Shown in pieces: positions 25,122 to 33,373 of a stretch of DNA of 64,000 nucleotides; the first letter of the stretch is position 1; each line of letters starts with the position of its first letter. The position numbers and the translations under genes are program-made. The notes under the pieces were generated by a model. It saw nothing but the letters and a program-made list of their open reading frames with translations, was not told the origin of the DNA and did not search any database. The DNA comes from Bradyrhizobium xenonodulans (GTDB taxonomy: Bacteria; Pseudomonadota; Alphaproteobacteria; Rhizobiales; Xanthobacteraceae): contig NZ_CP089391.1 in the NCBI RefSeq assembly GCF_027594865.1, positions 682,001 through 746,000 of the forward strand. The letters run 5' to 3'.

Positions 25122-25385
25122 TCAGTAGCAGGTACGAACCCGACCAACGTACTGGCCGAAGGCATTGTACTGGGCGACCCAGCCGCAGCGGCGATAGCTG
25201 TAGTAGTAGGGATCGTTGCTGGCGGCGACCGCGGAGCCGATGACGGCGGCAGTGGCGATGCCGGCACCCACGCCCCAGACCCAGCCGGGCTGCTTGGCTT
25301 CGGCCGAGGAGGTGGTGGACACGATGCTGCCGGTGACGGCGAGGGTGGCGAGAGCGAGCGCGGCAATCTTGGTCTTGATCGACAT
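25122..25385 (-). CDS. Small exported glycine/alanine-rich protein, unknown function
   Basis: The 87-residue protein has a signal peptide (MSIKTKIAALALATLAVTGS, with cleavage near SSAEA). A short hydrophobic Gly/Ala stretch (GVGAGIATAAVIGSAVAAS) follows, then a Tyr/Arg-rich tail with two cysteines (RRCGW and RTCY). The tail resembles that of the protein at 31444. The start at 25385 puts the signal at the N-terminus; the ATG at 25397 adds four residues. A terminator hairpin follows. The glycine-zipper segment suggests membrane or outer-membrane association. No function is known to me. Confidence 0.7.
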   Translation of the reverse strand: MSIKTKIAALALATLAVTGSIVSTTSSAEAKQPGWVWGVGAGIATAAVIGSAVAASNDPYYYSYRRCGWVAQYNAFGQYVGRVRTCY

Positions 25386-25524
25386 GTGAAACTCCATCCG
25401 GGTTGAGGCGGTCCGTTGTGGCCCGCGTACCGAGTTGGACGGAGGCTCCTCGCGTCCGGTTCGAAAACGACAAATCCGCTCCCGAAGTGAGAAGTTTTCC
25501 TGAATAATTACAGGAGGATATCGG

Positions 25525-26331
25525 CTAGCCGAGGGGGCCCTTGGCGAGCCTGTTCACGTCGAAGTTATCGACTTCGCCCAGCAGTTCGCAGAAGGCCGTC
25601 GCGCCTTGATCGAGCAGCTGCTCGCCTTTCGCCGGCACGGCCAGTGTCGCGTTGCCGATGGCGCCGCTGGCGTTGAGATCCTGCGCCTGCCAGGCGAACG
25701 GTGCGGGCCGCTGCGTCGACAGCCAGCGATATTGCTGCTCCATCGCGCTGCTGCTTGCGGGAAAATCCGCGATCGCGTCGACGCGCACCTGATCGGGATA
25801 ACGCGCCAGCATGATCGAGGTCTCGACAGCGCCGCCATGAATGCCGTGACGCACTTCATCGGCCGGGAACAATGTGTCCGCGCCCGACAGCCGCGACCAC
25901 GACGTCGTCACCACGAACAGTTTTTGGTGCGCGCGCAGATCCTGCGCGATCAGCATCATGGCCGCACTGTTGCCGCCATGGCTGGTGATGATGACGAGCT
26001 TCCTCACGCCGCGCCGTGCGACGTCCTCGCCGATTGTAGTCCATCGCTTCAGCGCAACGTCAGTCGGCAGGGTCTGCGTGCCCGGATAGTCGATATGCTC
26101 GGTGGAAATTCCGACCGGTTCGATGGGCAGGAACGTCGCCGGAATCGTCTCGGGCAACAGCTCGCGCACGCGCGCGAGATAGGCGTCCGCGATCAGCACG
26201 TCGGTTTCGAGCGGCAGATGCGGGCCGTGCTGCTCGGTCGCCGCCAGCGGCAGCACCGCGATCCAGCGCGACACGTCCGCGAGGGCTGCGTTGGCCCAAC
26301 GGATCTCGGTCCAGTCGCGGGAAGGCGTCAT
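25525..26331 (-). CDS. Creatininase family amidohydrolase
   Basis: The 268-residue protein keeps the metal-binding motifs of the creatininase superfamily: LPLAATEQHGPHLPLETD (E, H and D ligands), IITSHGGNSAAM (HGGN) and HGGAVETSIML (E ligand). Family members include creatininase, the FAPy deformylase ArfB and the mycofactocin protease MftE, all hydrolysing C-N bonds with Zn or Mn. The ATG at 26331 is one codon inside a TTG at 26334. It is transcribed away from the ABC importer at 26471, separated by 139 bp, so it may hydrolyse the imported amide or ring compound. The actual substrate is unknown. Confidence 0.87.
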   Translation of the reverse strand: MTPSRDWTEIRWANAALADVSRWIAVLPLAATEQHGPHLPLETDVLIADAYLARVRELLPETIPATFLPIEPVGISTEHIDYPGTQTLPTDVALKRWTTIGEDVARRGVRKLVIITSHGGNSAAMMLIAQDLRAHQKLFVVTTSWSRLSGADTLFPADEVRHGIHGGAVETSIMLARYPDQVRVDAIADFPASSSAMEQQYRWLSTQRPAPFAWQAQDLNASGAIGNATLAVPAKGEQLLDQGATAFCELLGEVDNFDVNRLAKGPLG

Positions 26332-26470
26332 CAAGGTTTCTTTGCCCGAATTTGTCGCGTATTTTGGCGTTATGAGGGGACGCGGGCCAGGCCGGCTCTC
26401 GTCCCCTGATATCTTGCGGTTTTATCGCGTTGGCTTGGTATCGGCCAGCCACGATCGGCGGAGTCCCATC

Positions 26471-27493
26471 ATGAGCCCCTCTCATCTGCGGCGAGCGTTA
26501 ACGGCGGGCTTGATGGCCGCTTTCGTCTGGAGCGTCCCGGCACGGGCCGAAACGCTGGACAAGGTCACCTTCGGCACCAACTGGGTCGCCGAGGCCGAGC
26601 ATGGCGGCTTCTTCCAGGCGGTCGCCGACGGCACCTACAAGAAATACGGCCTCGACGTCAGCATCGTTCCCGGCGGTCCGAACGAGAACAACCGGATGCT
26701 CCTGATCGCCGGCAAGATCGACTTCTTCATGGCCGCGAACACGCTGATGTCGTTCGACGCGGTGGCGAGCAACGTGCCCGTCGTCACCATCGCCGCGGTC
26801 TTCCAGAAGGACCCGCAGGTGATGCTGACGCAACCCGATGCCAAGGTTGCGAAGATCGAGGACCTCAAGCCGCTGACGCTGTTCGTCTCCAAGGAGGGCA
26901 TGACCAGCTACTTCCAGTGGCTGAAGTCCGAATATGGGTTCAGCGAGAAGAACGTCCGTCCCTACAATTTCAATCCGCAGCCCTTCATCGCCAACCCCAA
27001 GAGCGCGATGCAGGGCTACGTCACCTCCGAGCCCTTCGCGGTCGAGAAGGCCGCGGGCTTCAAGCCGAACGTGCTGCTGCTCGCCGATTCCGGCTTCAAC
27101 ACCTATTCGACCCTGATCGAAGCCCGCCGCGACATGGTCGAGAAGAAGCCGGACCTGGTGCAGCGCTTCGTCGATGCCTCCATGATCGGCTGGTACAACT
27201 ACATCTACCGCGACAATTCCGCCGGCAATGCCATGATCAAGAAGCTCAACCCGGAGATGACCGACGATCTGCTCGCCTATTCCGTCGCCAAGATGAAGGA
27301 ATACGGCATCGTCGATTCCGGCGACAGCTTGAAGAACGGCATCGGCGCGATGAGCGACGAGCGCTACACCTCCTTCTTCAACAAGATGGTGAAGGCCGGC
27401 GTCGTGAAGGCGGATCTCGACTTCCGCAAATCCTATACGCTGCGCTTCGTCAACAAGGGCGTCGGCGTCGAGCTTCGCCCCAGCAAGCCGTAA
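26471..27493 (+). CDS. ABC transporter substrate-binding protein (NMT1 family)
   Basis: The 340-residue protein has a signal peptide ending in PARAET. The first strand KVTFGTNWVAEAEHGGFFQAV, then KKYGLDVSIVPGGPN and IAGKIDFFMAANTLM, mark the NMT1/ThiY-like binding proteins. The start at 26471 (MSPSHLRRALTAG) fits the signal and follows GGAG; a longer frame from 26291 runs into the divergent gene's promoter. The ATPase starts 10 bp after its stop. Ligands in this family include pyrimidine precursors, riboflavin-related compounds and sulfonates. Tryptophan in the TNW motif may line the ligand pocket. Confidence 0.9.
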   Translation: MSPSHLRRALTAGLMAAFVWSVPARAETLDKVTFGTNWVAEAEHGGFFQAVADGTYKKYGLDVSIVPGGPNENNRMLLIAGKIDFFMAANTLMSFDAVASNVPVVTIAAVFQKDPQVMLTQPDAKVAKIEDLKPLTLFVSKEGMTSYFQWLKSEYGFSEKNVRPYNFNPQPFIANPKSAMQGYVTSEPFAVEKAAGFKPNVLLLADSGFNTYSTLIEARRDMVEKKPDLVQRFVDASMIGWYNYIYRDNSAGNAMIKKLNPEMTDDLLAYSVAKMKEYGIVDSGDSLKNGIGAMSDERYTSFFNKMVKAGVVKADLDFRKSYTLRFVNKGVGVELRPSKP

Positions 27494-27503
27494 CGCAAGC
27501 TTC

Positions 27504-28319
27504 ATGTCCCCTGTCAAAACGTCGTCAGGTGTCGAAGCCAGCCTGACGGCCCTCGCCGTCAGCCTGCGCGGCGTGACGAAAGCGTATGACAACGGCGTCA
27601 TGGCGCTCGGCCCGCTCGATCTCGCCGTGCGCAAGGGCGAGTTCATCTCGCTGCTGGGCCCGTCCGGCTGCGGCAAGTCGACTGCGCTGCGCATCATCGC
27701 GGAGCTCAGCGCGCCGTCATCCGGTATCGTGCGGGTGGCGCGCCATGAGGGCGCGCCGCAGCCCGGCCACGGCATCGGCTTCGTGTTTCAGGAGCCGACC
27801 CTGATGCCCTGGACCAGCGTGCGCGAGAACGTGCGGCTGCCCCTGAAGCTCGCGGGCGTGACGAAGGCGGAAGCGCGTGCGCGTGCCGACGAGGCACTGG
27901 CCAGCGTGGGCCTCGCCGATTTCGCCGAGGCTTTCCCGCGCGAGCTCTCCGGCGGGATGAAGATGCGGGTGTCGCTGGCGCGCGCTCTCGTCACCGATCC
28001 CGAGATCCTCCTGATGGATGAGCCGTTCGCCGCGCTCGACGAGATCACGCGCTTCCGTCTCAACAACGATCTGCTCGCGCTGTGGCGCAGGCTCGGCAAG
28101 ACCGTCATCTTCGTCACCCATTCGGTGTTCGAATCCGTCTATCTGTCGCAGCGTGTCGTGGTGATGACGTCGCGGCCCGGCCGCATCCAGGCCGACATCC
28201 GCATCGAGACGGTCGAGCCGCGGGCTGAGGAGTTTCGCACCTCGGCAGCCTATTCCGACTATTGCCGCAAAGTGTCCGCCGCGCTGGCGCCATCCTATTC
28301 GGGGCAGTCGACGCTATGA
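27504..28319 (+). CDS. ABC transporter ATP-binding protein
   Basis: The 271-residue ATPase has Walker A GPSGCGKST, the Q-loop FVFQEPTLMPWTSV, signature LSGGMKMR, Walker B ILLMDEPFAALDEITR and the switch histidine in FVTHSVFESVYL. The FQEPTLMPW loop and the 'THSVFESVYLSQRVVVMTSRPG' C-terminus match the group that serves NMT1-type binding proteins. The signature has MKMR where MRQR is usual, a common variant in this subgroup. It overlaps the permease gene by 4 bp (ATGA), indicating coupled translation. Confidence 0.93.
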   Translation: MSPVKTSSGVEASLTALAVSLRGVTKAYDNGVMALGPLDLAVRKGEFISLLGPSGCGKSTALRIIAELSAPSSGIVRVARHEGAPQPGHGIGFVFQEPTLMPWTSVRENVRLPLKLAGVTKAEARARADEALASVGLADFAEAFPRELSGGMKMRVSLARALVTDPEILLMDEPFAALDEITRFRLNNDLLALWRRLGKTVIFVTHSVFESVYLSQRVVVMTSRPGRIQADIRIETVEPRAEEFRTSAAYSDYCRKVSAALAPSYSGQSTL

Positions 28320-29131
28320 ATGCCCAAGCTGTCGTCACAAAACCATCAGTCGCGCAGCGCGCGCTGCGCTTCGTGCTGCCCGTCATCGTGTTCGCGGCGG
28401 GACTTCTCGCCTGGGAACTGGTGGTGCGTATCAAGGACATCCCGCCTTACGTGCTGCCGGCGCCCTCGGTCATCGTCCTGACACTGATCAAGGATTGGGC
28501 GGTGCTGTCACAATCGCTCGCCGCCACGCTGCTGACCACGCTTGAAGGTTTTGTGGCCGCCAGCGTCGGCGGCATCGCGCTGGCGCTGTTGTTCAACCAG
28601 TCGAAACGGGTCGAATATTCGCTCTTCCCCTATGCAATCGTCCTGCAGGTGACGCCGGTGATCGCGATTGCGCCGCTCTTGCTGATCTATCTGGAGCAGC
28701 AGACCGCGGTCGTCGTCTGCGCCTTCATCGTCGCCTTTTTCCCGGTGCTGTCCAACACCACGCTCGGGCTCAATTCGGTCGATCGCAACCTCTCGGGCCT
28801 GTTCCAGCTCTACGGCGCCTCGGCGTCGCAGACCCTGCGTTTCCTGAAACTGCCGGCGGCACTGCCCTATATCCTCGGCGGGCTGCGCATCGCGGGCGGC
28901 CTGTCGCTGATCGGCGCGGTCGTGGCCGAGATCGCGGCCGGCACCGCCGGCGCCGGCTCGGGGCTTGCCTACAGGATCGCCGAATCCGGCTACCGTTTGA
29001 ACATACCCCGCATGTTCGCGGCGCTGCTTTTGTTGTCGCTCGCCGGGATTGTCATCTATGGGGTGCTGGCGCTAGTTTCCCACCTCGTTTTACGGCGCTG
29101 GCACGAGAGCGCGCTTGGAAAGGACAACTGA
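28316..29131 (+). CDS. ABC transporter permease
   Basis: The 271-residue membrane protein has about six transmembrane helices, the typical 'YVLPAPSVIVLTLIKDW' segment after the first helix and an EAA loop (LFQLYGASASQTLRFLKLPAALPYILGG). The start at 28316 overlaps the ATPase stop (ATGA). The stop overlaps the start of the hydroxyacid dehydrogenase gene by one base (TGATG), so all four genes form a tightly coupled operon. The cargo is unknown. Confidence 0.92.
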   Translation: MNAQAVVTKPSVAQRALRFVLPVIVFAAGLLAWELVVRIKDIPPYVLPAPSVIVLTLIKDWAVLSQSLAATLLTTLEGFVAASVGGIALALLFNQSKRVEYSLFPYAIVLQVTPVIAIAPLLLIYLEQQTAVVVCAFIVAFFPVLSNTTLGLNSVDRNLSGLFQLYGASASQTLRFLKLPAALPYILGGLRIAGGLSLIGAVVAEIAAGTAGAGSGLAYRIAESGYRLNIPRMFAALLLLSLAGIVIYGVLALVSHLVLRRWHESALGKDN

Positions 29132-30120
29132 TGACTGCCGGTTCGATTTCGTCCGAAAAGATCGACCTTCTGATTTATGGACCGGTGCGGCCGATCCTCG
29201 AGAACGGGTTTTCCGATCATTTCGTCGTTCATAAGGCCGAGACGCACGGCGACCTCGAGAGGCTGACGCCGGCAATCCGCGACAAGATCCGCGGCGTGGC
29301 CGTGACCTACCACACCGTGCGCGCCGACAAGGGATCGCTGTCGCAATTGCCCAAGATCGAAATGGTGGCGAGCTTCGGCGTCGGCTACGATCACGTCGAC
29401 GCCAAATACGCCGCCGAGCACAACATCATCGTCACCAACACGCCCGACGTGCTGACCGAGGAGGTCGCCGACGTCGCGATGGGCCTGTTGATCTCGACGG
29501 TGCGTGAGTTCATCAAGGCCGACCGCTACGTCCGCTCCGGCCTCTGGCAGACGCAGAACTATCCGCTCAGCGTCGGTTCGCTGCGCGACCGCAAGGTCGG
29601 CATCGTCGGCATGGGCCGGATCGGCCAGGCGATCGCGCGCCGGCTCGATGCCTCGCTGGTGCCGGTGGTCTATCACACGCGCAATCCGTCCAAGGACGTC
29701 TCCTACAAGCACTATCCTGATCTGATCGAGATGGCGAAGGCGGTGGATACGCTGATGGTGATCGTGCCCGGCGGCGCCTCGACCAACAAGATGATCAATG
29801 CCGAGGTGCTGAAGGCGCTCGGTCCGCGCGGCGTGCTGGTCAACGTCGCGCGCGGCTCCGTCGTCGACGAGCAGGCTTTGGTCCAGGCGCTGAAATCAGG
29901 CACCATCCTCGCCGCCGGTCTCGACGTGTTCGCGGCCGAGCCGAACGTGCCTGACGAGCTCAAGACCATGCAGAACGTCGTGCTGCTGCCGCATATCGGC
30001 TCGGCCTCGGTGGTGACGCGCAACGCGATGGACCAGCTCGTGGTCGACAACCTCAAGTCATGGTTCTCAGGCAAGGCGCCGCTGACGCCGGTTGCGGAAA
30101 CGCCGTTCAAGGGGCGCTGA
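29131..30120 (+). CDS. D-isomer-specific 2-hydroxyacid dehydrogenase
   Basis: The 329-residue protein has the NAD-binding motif VGIVGMGRIGQAIARRLDAS in the central Rossmann domain. The catalytic Arg lies in LVNVARGSVVDEQAL, the Glu in the AAEPNVPDEL region and the His in VVLLPHIGSAS. It interconverts a 2-hydroxy acid and a 2-keto acid, often glyoxylate/hydroxypyruvate-type substrates. One-base overlaps with the permease stop and with the next start show translational coupling on both sides. It therefore probably handles a 2-oxo or 2-hydroxy acid derived from the imported compound; that is inference. Confidence 0.9.
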   Translation: MTAGSISSEKIDLLIYGPVRPILENGFSDHFVVHKAETHGDLERLTPAIRDKIRGVAVTYHTVRADKGSLSQLPKIEMVASFGVGYDHVDAKYAAEHNIIVTNTPDVLTEEVADVAMGLLISTVREFIKADRYVRSGLWQTQNYPLSVGSLRDRKVGIVGMGRIGQAIARRLDASLVPVVYHTRNPSKDVSYKHYPDLIEMAKAVDTLMVIVPGGASTNKMINAEVLKALGPRGVLVNVARGSVVDEQALVQALKSGTILAAGLDVFAAEPNVPDELKTMQNVVLLPHIGSASVVTRNAMDQLVVDNLKSWFSGKAPLTPVAETPFKGR

Positions 30121-30812
30121 TGACCGCTCTTCGGGTTCTCGCATTCGCCATCGCGGCATGTGCTGCCGCGATGGGTTCTGCACGCGCGCAGGATGCGACG
30201 AGCCTGAAGAAGCAGATGCCCGGACAATGGGAGCTCTCGACCACCGAGCGCAGCAAGACCTGCGTCGTCACGATGAAGGGCGACGCTGCGGGCCAGGGCT
30301 TCAAGCTGGAGCTGGAGCCGGCCTGCAAGACCGCGCTGCCTTTCACCAAGGACATCGTCGCCTGGAGCGTCAGGGGCCTCGATATCGTCCGGTTGCAGGA
30401 TGCGAGCGGTGAAGCCGTGATCGACTTCACCGAAGTCGAGGCCGGCATCTTCGAGGGCCTGCGCCAGGGCGAGGGCGTCTACATCCTCCAGGACCTCGCC
30501 GCCGCCCGCTCGATGGCCAAGTCGATGGACCAGATGATCGGCGACTGGTCGATGGTGCGCGGCAACGGCCAGCCGGTGTGCGGGCTGACGCTGACCAACA
30601 CCGAGGCCGGCTCGGACAATTTCCAGGTTTTCGTCAAGCCGAAATGCGATCCGGCGATTGCGCAGTTCAATCCGACGCAATGGCGGCTCGAGCGTGGCCA
30701 GATCATCCTGCTGTCGAAATCAGGTGACGTCTGGCAATTCGAGGCCGACGACAACGCGCAGTGGCGGCGCGTCCCCGACACCGCCGATCCCCTGATCATG
30801 CTGCGGCAGTAG
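30120..30812 (+). CDS. Exported protein with two AprI/Inh-type protease-inhibitor-like domains
   Basis: The 230-residue protein has a signal peptide ending at GSARAQD. Two related beta-barrel domains follow. Domain 1 (about residues 30-120) has MPGQWELSTTERSKTCVV, EPACKT and IVAWSVRG. Domain 2 (about 135-225) has MIGDWSMVRGNGQPVCGLTL, KPKCDP and PTQWRLERGQIILLSKSGDVWQF. This 'GxW..., C..., C, W, G..I.L' pattern is that of the AprI/Inh metalloprotease inhibitor family, usually a single domain of about 100 residues. The start overlaps the dehydrogenase stop (TGATG). No target protease gene is in the window. Confidence 0.8.
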   Translation: MTALRVLAFAIAACAAAMGSARAQDATSLKKQMPGQWELSTTERSKTCVVTMKGDAAGQGFKLELEPACKTALPFTKDIVAWSVRGLDIVRLQDASGEAVIDFTEVEAGIFEGLRQGEGVYILQDLAAARSMAKSMDQMIGDWSMVRGNGQPVCGLTLTNTEAGSDNFQVFVKPKCDPAIAQFNPTQWRLERGQIILLSKSGDVWQFEADDNAQWRRVPDTADPLIMLRQ

Positions 30813-30904
30813 GCGCCGTCCCGACCATCCCGCCGTCACTGACCGGGAACCGGACCGGCAGCGCATCCGTTAGCGGAACAGATGATTTCGTTGGGAGCTC
30901 CGGC

Positions 30905-31279
30905 ATGGCCAGGCGTATTCTTGCGATCGGCATCGAACCGGGCAATGCGGATTACAGCGCATTCCCGCAGCTCACCCCCGAACACGTCCGCAGCTACATC
31001 GAGGCGCAACTGTTGCGCCTGCGCGGTCTCGGCTACGACGTCACGAGCTGCCTGATCGATCTCGACCTGACCGCGGAAGCCAGCGTGACGGCGGCGCTGC
31101 GCGACGAGCGCTTCGACTGCATCGTGATCGGCGCTGGTCTGCGCGAACCGAAGGAGCGGCTGTTGCTGTTCGAGAAGGTGTTGAACCTGGTGCACCAGCT
31201 CGCACCGGAGGCGACGATCTGCTTCAACACCACGCCGGCCGATACGGTCGAGGCGGTGCAGCGCTGGATGGATCCCTGA
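30905..31279 (+). CDS. Conserved small cytoplasmic protein, unknown function
   Basis: The 124-residue protein has no signal peptide. It looks like a small alpha/beta fold: a strand RRILAIGIEPGNADYS, an amphipathic helix TPEHVRSYIEAQLLRLRGLGYD, strand CLIDLD, helix, strand FDCIVIGAGLREPKERLLLFEKVLN, and strand TICFNTTPADTVEAVQRWM. This resembles a Rossmann-like or receiver-like arrangement without phosphorylation or nucleotide motifs. GGGAG lies 8 bp before the ATG at 30905. I do not recognise the family. Confidence 0.7.
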   Translation: MARRILAIGIEPGNADYSAFPQLTPEHVRSYIEAQLLRLRGLGYDVTSCLIDLDLTAEASVTAALRDERFDCIVIGAGLREPKERLLLFEKVLNLVHQLAPEATICFNTTPADTVEAVQRWMDP

Positions 31280-31443
31280 AATGGGAGCGGCCCGCCCGAG
31301 CGTCGCACGCCGCGCGGCCTGAGCCGCCCTCGAGCTGCGCCTCCGGCGCCGTCGCGGGACGTGGCGAGTCGAGCCGCGGCAATTTGTCTGGCCCGAATCC
31401 GCTTCCGGCGCTATGACTCGGCCCATCACAGGGAGGGGCGAGC

Positions 31444-31764
31444 ATGCTTCGAGGTCTTCGCTTTGGAAGTTTTGCAATCGCAGCATGTCTGACGGTTGCA
31501 ATGGCGTTGCCGGCTCACGAGGCCGTGGCCCAGGATGCCGTCGGCGGCGCGATCATCGGCGGCGTCGGCGGAGCGATCCTCGGTGGTGCGCTCGGCGGAG
31601 GCCGCGGAGCCGCGATCGGCGCCGTCGTCGGTGCCGGCACCGGCGCCGCAATCGCCTCCGAGGGCGAGCGCCGCCGCTCCGGCTACTACGCCTATCAGCG
31701 CGGCTGCTACATGCAGCGCCGGGACGGCTCCTACGTCCCGGTCGATCCGCGGTATTGTTACTGA
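31444..31764 (+). CDS. Exported glycine-zipper protein
   Basis: The 106-residue protein has a signal peptide ending near AVAQD. A long glycine zipper (about residues 33-70) follows, with GGAIIGGVGGAILGGALGGG, then further GxxxG repeats predicted to pack in a membrane. It ends in a Tyr/Arg/Cys tail, RGCYMQRRDGSYVPVDPRYCY. GGGAGGGGCG precedes the ATG. The layout resembles the glycine-zipper outer-membrane proteins of alphaproteobacteria. The convergent DUF4239 gene ends 22 bp downstream. The function is unknown. Confidence 0.75.
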   Translation: MLRGLRFGSFAIAACLTVAMALPAHEAVAQDAVGGAIIGGVGGAILGGALGGGRGAAIGAVVGAGTGAAIASEGERRRSGYYAYQRGCYMQRRDGSYVPVDPRYCY

Positions 31765-31786
31765 GCTTCGCAAGCGCGGGCGCGCT

Positions 31787-32575
31787 TTAGCTCTTCGCCC
31801 CGGCCTCCGGCATGATCTGGAGCAGCGGCTCCGGCTGGATCGAGATCTGACCGGCGAATGGCCGGTCGTGCGCGGCGATGAGCAGGACCGAGGTGGCGAC
31901 GCCGGTGGCGAACAGGCCCATCGAGATCGCCGATCCCAGGCGGTTGTCGCAATGAACGAGGCCGATCACCAACAGCGCGCAAGCCGCCTGGAGATACAGG
32001 CACCACCATTTGACCGGGTTCACCGCCGCGAGGCTGACGATGATCCGCTGCCGCCGCGCATCAAGCGCCTGCTCCAGCGTGGCGATGAGCTCGCGCTGCA
32101 CATTCGCCTGACCCGAGCCTTGCGGCGTCATCGCGACGACGAGCTGCAAGGCCTCGGCGAGCGCCGGCGGCGTGGCCTTCAGCGACGCCTCCTGATGCGC
32201 CATCATCGGCCATTCCACCGCCACCGCCTGCACGACATAATCGCGCACCAGGCCGCGTAGCTTTGTCTCCTGCTCCGCCGGCAGGCCGGCGGCCAGCAGC
32301 ACGGCGCTTCGCAGTGCGCTTGCCTCGCGGCTCACCGCCGCGCCGGCGCGGTCGCTGTCGCCCCAGACCTGCGCCGCGGTGAAGGCGACGAACAGGCCGA
32401 ATATGATGCCAAGCACAGGCAGCATGCCTGGTGAGATCGCCTTCAGCGATTTCGCACGCTCCCCCGTCGCGACCATCGCGATGGCCGCGAAGATGGCCGC
32501 GGCCAGAAGATAGGTGAAGCCGAAGATCACCAGCGCCATCAAGGGCACCGGCAGATTGTGCAGCCAGTCGCTCAT
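31787..32575 (-). CDS. DUF4239 (bestrophin-like) membrane protein
   Basis: The 262-residue protein has two N-terminal membrane helices (LMALVIFGFTYLLAAAIFAA and MLPVLGIIFGLFVAFTAAQVW). A long cytoplasmic or periplasmic helical region with DSDRAGAAVSREASALRSAV follows, and two C-terminal helices from 'WWCLYLQAACALLVIGLV'. The WGDSDRAxxAVxxEA motif after helix 2 is the mark of the DUF4239 family, which resembles bestrophin channels. It starts 27 bp after the end of radC in the same direction. The transport role is a guess from fold resemblance. Confidence 0.82.
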   Translation of the reverse strand: MSDWLHNLPVPLMALVIFGFTYLLAAAIFAAIAMVATGERAKSLKAISPGMLPVLGIIFGLFVAFTAAQVWGDSDRAGAAVSREASALRSAVLLAAGLPAEQETKLRGLVRDYVVQAVAVEWPMMAHQEASLKATPPALAEALQLVVAMTPQGSGQANVQRELIATLEQALDARRQRIIVSLAAVNPVKWWCLYLQAACALLVIGLVHCDNRLGSAISMGLFATGVATSVLLIAAHDRPFAGQISIQPEPLLQIMPEAGAKS

Positions 32576-32602
32576 GCTGTTCTTGTCACCTGATTTGAAG
32601 CC

Positions 32603-33316
32603 CTAGATCAGCCGCATCCCGCGCAGGCTCGCATGCCCGCTTTTGCCCACGATGATATGATCATGCACGGCAATCCCCAGCGGCCTCGCGATGTCGATGA
32701 TCGCTTTGGTCATCTGGATGTCGGCCTGCGACGGCGAGGGATCGCCGCTAGGGTGGTTGTGCACCAGGATCAGCGCGGTCGCGGACAGCTCCAGCGCGCG
32801 CTTGATCACCTCGCGCGGGTAGACCGGGGTATGGTCGACGGTGCCGGTCTGCTGCACCTCGTCGGCGATGAGCTGGTTGCGCTTGTCGAGGAAGAGCAGG
32901 CGGAATTGCTCCTTCTCTGAAAACGCCATGCTGGAACGGCAATAGTCGATCACCTCGTTCCAGGACGACAGCGCGTTGCGGTTGTTGACCTCGCCCTTGG
33001 CGACGCGATGCGCGGCAGCCGCGATCAGCTTGAGCTGATTGATCGCGGATTCGCCCACGCCCTCGACCTCGCGCAGCCGTGCCACCGGCGCGTGCACGAC
33101 TTCCGCGAATGAGCCGAAGATCTTGATCAGCGTCTTTGCCAGCGGCTTGGTGTCGCGCCGCGGCAGTGCCGGAAACAGCGCCATCTCCAGCAGCTCGTAG
33201 TCGCTGAGCGCATCCGCGCCGGCGCTGTAGAAACGCTCGCGCAGCCGCTCGCGATGGCCGAGATAGTGCGGCGCGTCCTCCGGCTTGCTCTGGTCGTGGT
33301 CGGGCTTGGCGGGCAT
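32603..33316 (-). CDS. radC: RadC family JAMM-domain protein
   Basis: The 237-residue protein has an N-terminal helix-hairpin-helix region ([21 protein letters not shown]) after [28 protein letters not shown], and a C-terminal MPN/JAMM domain. The zinc motif is [14 protein letters not shown], with the partner Glu in [21 protein letters not shown]. The family was named for DNA repair, but its enzymatic role is unproven; most members predict a zinc hydrolase. The start at 33316 has only a weak ribosome-binding site. It is followed by the DUF4239 gene in the same direction. Confidence 0.9.
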   Translation of the reverse strand: MPAKPDHDQSKPEDAPHYLGHRERLRERFYSAGADALSDYELLEMALFPALPRRDTKPLAKTLIKIFGSFAEVVHAPVARLREVEGVGESAINQLKLIAAAAHRVAKGEVNNRNALSSWNEVIDYCRSSMAFSEKEQFRLLFLDKRNQLIADEVQQTGTVDHTPVYPREVIKRALELSATALILVHNHPSGDPSPSQADIQMTKAIIDIARPLGIAVHDHIIVGKSGHASLRGMRLI

Positions 33317-33373
33317 CGGCCGCCAGCATTGCCGGGGACCTGCGTTTTTGCAACCGTCAATTGAGACGGCGGG

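Noticed and set aside
1408..26352. The 13-mer TCGCGTATTTTGG upstream of both NMT1-type transport clusters (near 1410 and 26355)
   Set aside because: In a 64-kb window many 13-mer pairs match by chance, there is no palindrome, and the flanks do not agree. It is not evidence for a shared regulator.
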